Source: Chloroflexota bacterium
Lineage (GTDB): Bacteria; Chloroflexota; Anaerolineae; Caldilineales; Caldilineaceae
Reading direction: 5' to 3'
DNA: 38,182 nucleotides
Assembly: GCA_003577005.1 (NCBI GenBank)
Contig: QEUW01000043.1
Location: 1-38,182 of the forward strand
Part shown: positions 33,781-38,182 of the stretch, piece after piece
Position numbering within the stretch: position 1 is the first letter of the stretch
Layout: each line of letters opens with the position of its first letter
The notes under the pieces: generated by a model
The model's database searches: none
What the model saw: the letters and a program-made list of their open reading frames with translations, nothing else
What the model was told of the DNA's origin: nothing
Program-made: the position numbers and the translations under genes

Positions 33781-34995
33781 ATGTCAACCTTTATGACATC
33801 GCCAAGCTTGCTCTTTACGAGCGAGTCGGTGACGGAAGGGCACCCCGACAAAATGTGCGACCAGATCAGCGATGCGGTGCTGGATGCCCTCTTTACTCAG
33901 GACCCCATGTCGCGCGTGGCGTGCGAGACGGCCATCAAGACTGGTTTTGTCATGCTGTTGGGAGAAATAACAACGGCCGCGTCTGTCAACTATGATGAAC
34001 TGGTGCGCACTGTGGTGAAGGAGATCGGTTTTGACCATAGCGACAAGGGGTTTGATGGCAACACCTGCGGGGTACAGATCGCTATTGCCGCACAGAGCCC
34101 CGACATCGCTATGGGTGTGGACAAGGCGCTCGAGGCCAAGCTGGGCAACATGAACGACGACGACGCCCTCGAAGCGATCGGGGCCGGCGACCAGGGAATG
34201 ATGTTTGGCTTTGCCTGTGACGAGACACCCACGCTCATGCCCACGCCGATCTACCTGGCGCACAAGCTGGCCCGCCGGCTTACCGAAGTGCGCAAGAACG
34301 GTATCCTCCCCTGGCTCCGCCCCGACGGCAAGACGCAGGTGACAGTGGAGTATGCACTGGGCAAACCCAAGCGTATCCACACTGCCCTCATCAGCACCCA
34401 GCACTCTCCAGAGGTCGAGCAAAACGAAATACGCGAGGCGCTGATCGAAGATGTCATCGCCCCCGTGCTCCCTACCGAACTGGTGGACAGCCAGTTGCGC
34501 ATCTTTACCAACCCCACCGGGCGCTTTGTGGTTGGCGGCCCGATGGGGGACGCCGGGCTGACCGGTCGCAAGATCATCGTGGATACCTATGGCGGCATGG
34601 GGCGTCACGGTGGCGGCGCCTTTAGCGGCAAGGACTGCACCAAGGTGGACCGCAGCGCAGCCTACGCCGCCCGCTGGGTCGCCAAGAATATTGTAGCTGC
34701 CGGGCTGGCCACCCGCTGTGAACTCCAGGTCGCCTATGCGATCGGTGTGGCCAGACCGCTGAGCGTCAACGTCGAAACCTTTGGCACCGGTAAGATCGCC
34801 GACGAAAAGATCGCTGCCCTGGTCAACCGCCACTTCGACCTGCGCCCTGGCGCTATCATCCGCGACTTGAAATTGCGCCGGCCCATCTATCGCCAAACTG
34901 CGGCCTACGGCCATTTTGGCCGCGACGACATCGAGCTGCCATGGGAGGACACCAGCCGGGCCGCCGCGCTTCGGGATGACGCCGGGCTTCATTGA
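33781..34995 (+). CDS. metK: S-adenosylmethionine synthetase
   Basis: 404 aa, the usual family length. Makes SAM from methionine and ATP. The N-terminal domain has [20 protein letters not shown] (methionine/ATP binding), followed by [17 protein letters not shown] and later [20 protein letters not shown] and [16 protein letters not shown] (P-loop-like and metal-binding regions). GGGAGAA a few bases before the ATG is a good ribosome binding site. It follows ahcY within the SAM-cycle cluster. No SAM riboswitch was recognised in the 97-base gap. Confidence 0.98.
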   Translation: MSTFMTSPSLLFTSESVTEGHPDKMCDQISDAVLDALFTQDPMSRVACETAIKTGFVMLLGEITTAASVNYDELVRTVVKEIGFDHSDKGFDGNTCGVQIAIAAQSPDIAMGVDKALEAKLGNMNDDDALEAIGAGDQGMMFGFACDETPTLMPTPIYLAHKLARRLTEVRKNGILPWLRPDGKTQVTVEYALGKPKRIHTALISTQHSPEVEQNEIREALIEDVIAPVLPTELVDSQLRIFTNPTGRFVVGGPMGDAGLTGRKIIVDTYGGMGRHGGGAFSGKDCTKVDRSAAYAARWVAKNIVAAGLATRCELQVAYAIGVARPLSVNVETFGTGKIADEKIAALVNRHFDLRPGAIIRDLKLRRPIYRQTAAYGHFGRDDIELPWEDTSRAAALRDDAGLH

Positions 34996-35080
34996 GCAAG
35001 GCTTTCGATCTCGTAAAAGCACCTTCATCACCGCTTACTGAAGCGGATCTTTCGATAGTTAAGTTGAGAATGTAGCATCC

Positions 35081-35086
35081 AAGAGG
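35081..35086 (+). promoter_or_regulatory. Ribosome binding site for a TTG start
   Basis: AAGAGG, 5 bases before the TTG at 35092. The resulting protein has a correct lipoprotein signal peptide, which supports this start. Confidence 0.55.
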
Positions 35087-35091
35087 TACTC

Positions 35092-37107
35092 TTGCACTAT
35101 ATCAACCATCGCATCCTGGCCTTGCTGGCCGCCCTGCTCGTGTCGGTCAGCGCCGGATGTACCCGCCGCGTTGAGCCGGCGCCGAGTGTACCACCGGCCA
35201 CGCCTATCGAATGGCCTGCGCCCGCAGAGGCAAAAGCGGCGCCAGCCCTTGCGGCGCCAGCCCCGGCGGGCGCCCTGTCCGTGGCAGCCGATGCCCAACT
35301 GGTCGAGGCCATGATCCCGCCGCGCGACCTGCGCGACCTTGCTCTGCGTCTCCGCCCTGATGTAGACGAGGTTCCGCTGGTCGTACACGAACATGTGCCA
35401 GACTATCAGGTGGGTGAACAGGTGCCCTTCTGGGTGCATGATCTCCAGACCAGTGCCAATCATGAGATCACAGCTCAGTTGATCTACAAAACCGACCTCG
35501 CCTACGCTTGGGTCGAGATCGGCCAGCCGTATGACAGCAACGCAATCGTAGCAGCAGTCGATCGCTTTAGCAGCCAGAGCTATCCCGCCGCCGTAGCCTT
35601 TTTTGGCAGCGAATGGAATCCAGGTGTGGACAATGACCCCCGGCTGCACATCCTCCATACGACGAGCATTGGGCGAGGGCTGGCCGGCTACTACAGCAGC
35701 GCCGACCAGTACAGCCGGCTCGCCAACCCCTACTCGAACGAGAAGGAACTTTTTTATATCAACCTCGACTGGCTCAACACCAATCGCGATTATCGCTATT
35801 ACGAGACGGTCCTGACCCACGAACTGCAACACATGATCCACTGGCACAACGATAAAAATGAGTTTGCCTGGATCAACGAAGGATTGAGCGAGTTTGCCCA
35901 GGAGGTAGCCGGTTTTGGCACGGATACGGTCTTCGTCAGCGCCTTTGCCAGCCGTCCGGACACCCAGCTCAACAGTTGGGACCTGGATGGGGTGCGCCGG
36001 TCGGCACACTATGGCGCATCCTATCTCTTTATTCACTATCTCCACCAGCGTTTTGGCGCCGACCTGCTCAGGACGCTGGTCGCAGAGCCGGCCAACGGCA
36101 TCGATGGTGTCCAACGCGCATTGGCTGCGCATGGCGAAGATATCGGTTTCAACACGCTCTTCGCCGATTGGGTCGTCGCCAACTTTGCCGACCAGCCGGA
36201 TGCGCTTGGCCAATCCGGTCACTACGGCTACTTTCTTCTCGATTTCCCGCAGCCGGTCGCCGAGCAGGGTTTTGACCGTTATCCGGCTGGCCCTCATGCC
36301 GCTACCGTACATAACTATGGCGCCGACTACCTCCGGCTGGATGGCGCTGGCGACGTGACCATCCACTTTCACGGGCAGACGGAGACCACCCTTGCACCTA
36401 CTCAGCCTGCCAATGGGCGTATGGCCTGGTGGAGCAATCGGAGCGATAACTCTGACACAAGGCTGACACGCCAGTTCGACCTGACCGGGTTGGCCTCAGG
36501 CGAACCTGTGATTCTGCAAGCCAGCCTCTGGTGGGACATTGAAGAACACTACGACTATGGCTATGTCATGGTTAGCATTGACGGCGAAAAGTGGACGATC
36601 TTGCCCGGCCAACACACGACGACCGAGAACCCCTCTGGCAACAATTTCGGTGCGGGCTACACCGGAAAGAGCAACCCGACAGCCGATGGCTCCCCCCAAT
36701 GGGTAATCGAGCAGTTTGACCTCTCCTCTTTTGCCGGTCAAGAAGTGTGGATACGCTTTGAATATATCACCGACGACGCCGTCACCAGCACCGGCTGGCT
36801 GATCGACGACGTGCGAATCCCGGCGCTCGGTTACGGGACCGACTTTGAGCAGGGCGCCGATGGCTGGGAAAGCGAGGGGTGGCTCCATACCGACAACCGG
36901 CTGGGACAAGAATGGCTGATCCAGGTGCTGGAGTTTACCGGGGAGGAATTAACGGGTCTGCACCGATTTGAGGTGGATGAGAATGGGCAGGCAGTGTTTG
37001 CCGTGCCGGGGTTGGGAAATGGCCGGCGGGCAGTGCTCGCCATCAGCGCCCTGGCGCCGATCACCACTCAGCCGGCAGCGTACGAGGTGCGGGTTGAAGC
37101 ACAGTAA
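35092..37107 (+). CDS. Lipoprotein zinc metallopeptidase (immune-inhibitor-A-like)
   Basis: 671 aa, TTG start. The N-terminus HRILALLAALLVSVSAGC ends in a lipobox with Cys23, so the protein should be anchored outside the membrane, followed by a Pro/Ala-rich linker (about 25-65). The catalytic centre is HELQH (His243, Glu244, His247) with Glu263 in INEGLSEFAQ as likely third zinc ligand, a gluzincin arrangement. From about residue 440 there are beta-sandwich segments (ASLWWDIEEHYDYGYVMVSI and WVIEQFDLSSFAGQEVWIRF, ending in TGWLIDDVRIP) like the MAM-like domains of immune inhibitor A/M6 peptidases. Substrate unknown. It sits between metK and guaA with no obvious link to either. Confidence 0.87.
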   Translation: MHYINHRILALLAALLVSVSAGCTRRVEPAPSVPPATPIEWPAPAEAKAAPALAAPAPAGALSVAADAQLVEAMIPPRDLRDLALRLRPDVDEVPLVVHEHVPDYQVGEQVPFWVHDLQTSANHEITAQLIYKTDLAYAWVEIGQPYDSNAIVAAVDRFSSQSYPAAVAFFGSEWNPGVDNDPRLHILHTTSIGRGLAGYYSSADQYSRLANPYSNEKELFYINLDWLNTNRDYRYYETVLTHELQHMIHWHNDKNEFAWINEGLSEFAQEVAGFGTDTVFVSAFASRPDTQLNSWDLDGVRRSAHYGASYLFIHYLHQRFGADLLRTLVAEPANGIDGVQRALAAHGEDIGFNTLFADWVVANFADQPDALGQSGHYGYFLLDFPQPVAEQGFDRYPAGPHAATVHNYGADYLRLDGAGDVTIHFHGQTETTLAPTQPANGRMAWWSNRSDNSDTRLTRQFDLTGLASGEPVILQASLWWDIEEHYDYGYVMVSIDGEKWTILPGQHTTTENPSGNNFGAGYTGKSNPTADGSPQWVIEQFDLSSFAGQEVWIRFEYITDDAVTSTGWLIDDVRIPALGYGTDFEQGADGWESEGWLHTDNRLGQEWLIQVLEFTGEELTGLHRFEVDENGQAVFAVPGLGNGRRAVLAISALAPITTQPAAYEVRVEAQ

Positions 37108-37130
37108 AGTATGAGACAATCGAGTAAAAT

Positions 37131-38182
37131 ATGCAGCATCAACGAATTATAGTTATCGACTACGGCAGCCAGTACACCCAGCTGATCTGCCGCCGCGTGC
37201 GCGAGGCGCAGGTCTACGCCGAGATCATCCCGTGGGAGCGCGTCGATGAACTGTTGCCCGGTCTACGCCCGGCCGGAATCATCCTTTCGGGTGGGCCAAA
37301 CAGCGTCTACGACCCCGGTGCACCGACCTTGCCGCAAAGCATCCTGAACGCCGGCGTGCCTATGCTTGGCATCTGCTATGGTCTGCAACTTTTGGTTCAT
37401 ACGCTCGGCGGCGAGGTGGCGCGCGGTCTCGAACGCGAGTACGGTCCGGCCACGTTACAGATAGAGACTAGAGACCAGCAACTAGAGACCACTCCCCTCT
37501 TTGCCGGTCTGCCCGCATCGATGCCGGTGTGGATGAGCCACGGCGACCGTGTGGAGCGGCTGCCGGATGGGTTCACGCCGGTTGCTCACAGCGCCAACTC
37601 ACCGTTCGCCGCCATTGCCGATGAAGCGCAACGGCTCTATGGCATCCAGTTCCACCCGGAAGTGGTGCATACACCCCAGGGCAGCCAACTACTGGAAAAC
37701 TTTGTCAAACGCATCTGCGGCTGTGTGGGCGACTGGACACCCGGCAACTTTATCGAGGAGACCGAAGAGCGTATCCGTCTGATGGTCGGCCCCGATGGCC
37801 ATGTCATCTGCGGGCTCAGCGGTGGCGTGGACAGCGCGGTGGCCGCCGCGCTCGTCCATCGCGCCATCGGCGACCGGCTCACCTGTGTCTTTGTCGACCA
37901 CGGGTTGTTGCGCCAGGGCGAGGCGGCTCAGGTCATCGATACCTTTCAAAAGCATCAGGGGATGCGGCTGGTGGCAGTGGATGCCAAGGAAGAATTTCTC
38001 AGCGACCTGGCCGGCGTCACCGACCCGGAAGAAAAACGCAAACGCATCGGCGCCCGTTTTATCCGCACCTTTGAGGCCGAAGCCGCCCGGCTCGCCGTCG
38101 AATGGGGCGTCGATTCGCCCGCCTTTCTGGCCCAGGGGACGCTCTACCCCGATGTAATCGAGTCGGCCAGCGGCGACGACAC
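37131..38182 (+). CDS. guaA: GMP synthase, glutamine-hydrolysing (3' end outside window)
   Basis: First 350 codons. Converts XMP to GMP with glutamine and ATP. The class-I glutaminase domain starts [20 protein letters not shown], with the nucleophile Cys82 in [11 protein letters not shown] and the His/Glu pair in [11 protein letters not shown] (about 166-176). The ATP-pyrophosphatase domain shows the PP-loop [17 protein letters not shown] near residues 228-244. The open frame runs off the right edge; the dimerisation domain is not included. A short run of heptamer repeats (37462-37490) is embedded in the coding sequence and encodes a small insertion ([10 protein letters not shown]) before PLFAGLP. 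Confidence 0.97.
   Translation, partial: MQHQRIIVIDYGSQYTQLICRRVREAQVYAEIIPWERVDELLPGLRPAGIILSGGPNSVYDPGAPTLPQSILNAGVPMLGICYGLQLLVHTLGGEVARGLEREYGPATLQIETRDQQLETTPLFAGLPASMPVWMSHGDRVERLPDGFTPVAHSANSPFAAIADEAQRLYGIQFHPEVVHTPQGSQLLENFVKRICGCVGDWTPGNFIEETEERIRLMVGPDGHVICGLSGGVDSAVAAALVHRAIGDRLTCVFVDHGLLRQGEAAQVIDTFQKHQGMRLVAVDAKEEFLSDLAGVTDPEEKRKRIGARFIRTFEAEAARLAVEWGVDSPAFLAQGTLYPDVIESASGDD
37462..37490 (+). repeat. Heptamer repeat inside guaA coding sequence
   Basis: TAGAGAC, TAGAGAC, CAGCAAC, TAGAGAC in exact 7-base register. It encodes ETRDQQLET between the conserved LQI and PLFAGLP segments, where family members usually have fewer residues. It keeps the reading frame. Confidence 0.75.

Noticed and set aside
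33784..35031. Long open frame (415 codons) on the minus strand opposite metK
   Set aside because: It is a shadow of the metK codon pattern, has no recognisable family features, and metK is unambiguous.
35059..36372. Long open frame (437 codons) opposite the metallopeptidase gene
   Set aside because: Antisense shadow in GC-rich coding DNA; the plus-strand protein has a lipobox, HExxH motif and ribosome binding site.

Overview
The window looks like a chromosomal piece from a Chloroflexota bacterium, probably of the Anaerolineae/Caldilineales type. This is inferred mainly from two secreted proteins whose C-termini end in short tails of the form '(F/Y)LP(L/V)I-R' (SRLFLPLITR and HQIYLPVIRRNS), from TTG/GTG starts, and from intergenic heptanucleotide-type repeats. 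No rRNA or tRNA is present to confirm it.

Layout. Positions 1-585 hold the 5' part of a UbiA-family prenyltransferase on the minus strand. Positions 586-6138 are a low-density accessory zone: a decayed IS630-type transposase, a family 2 glycosyltransferase (GT2), a secreted parallel-beta-helix protein, and about 1.4 kb of DNA filled with inverted repeats and small mobile-element ends. From about 6.1 to 28.6 kb lies a large exopolysaccharide (EPS) locus in two convergent arms. The plus arm (6139-17354) carries GT2, sulfotransferase 1, GT4, a Wzy-type polymerase, GT4, sulfotransferase 2, a heparinase II/III-family protein overlapping by 4 bp an AlgD-type GDP-mannose 6-dehydrogenase, and a third GT4. 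The minus arm (28568 down to 17433) carries a C-methyltransferase-like protein, a WbaP-type initiating phosphoglycosyltransferase, a 954-aa secreted repeat protein, an asparagine-synthase-like protein without the catalytic cysteine, a Wzx flippase overlapping it by 4 bp, and a fused Wzz/BY-kinase. The arms meet at a bidirectional hairpin at 17363-17393.

From 29.4 kb on, the DNA changes to compact, GC-richer housekeeping genes on the plus strand. These form an S-adenosylmethionine (SAM) cycle cluster: mtnA (missing its N-terminus), a PfkB/adenosine-kinase-like kinase, a GNAT acetyltransferase, ahcY and metK. They are followed by a lipoprotein zinc metallopeptidase and the 5' part of guaA, which runs off the right edge.

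How the genes fit together. The EPS locus supplies a lipid-linked initiating sugar (WbaP), GDP-mannuronate (AlgD-like), several glycosyltransferases, two sulfotransferases, flipping (Wzx), polymerisation (Wzy) and chain-length control (Wzz/BYK). The simplest reading is a Wzx/Wzy-dependent, uronate-containing and possibly sulfated surface polysaccharide, made next to secreted proteins with an unusual C-terminal tail. No exosortase, sortase or outer-membrane Wza porin is seen in the window. The right-hand SAM cluster supplies SAM (MetK), removes S-adenosylhomocysteine (AhcY), probably clears adenosine (PfkB kinase) and salvages methylthioribose-1-phosphate (MtnA). The most unusual points are the heparinase/AlgD translational coupling, the Cys-less AsnB-like protein fused into the flippase operon, the shared C-terminal tails, the truncated mtnA beginning inside a 13-bp tandem repeat, and several strong unexplained hairpin elements.
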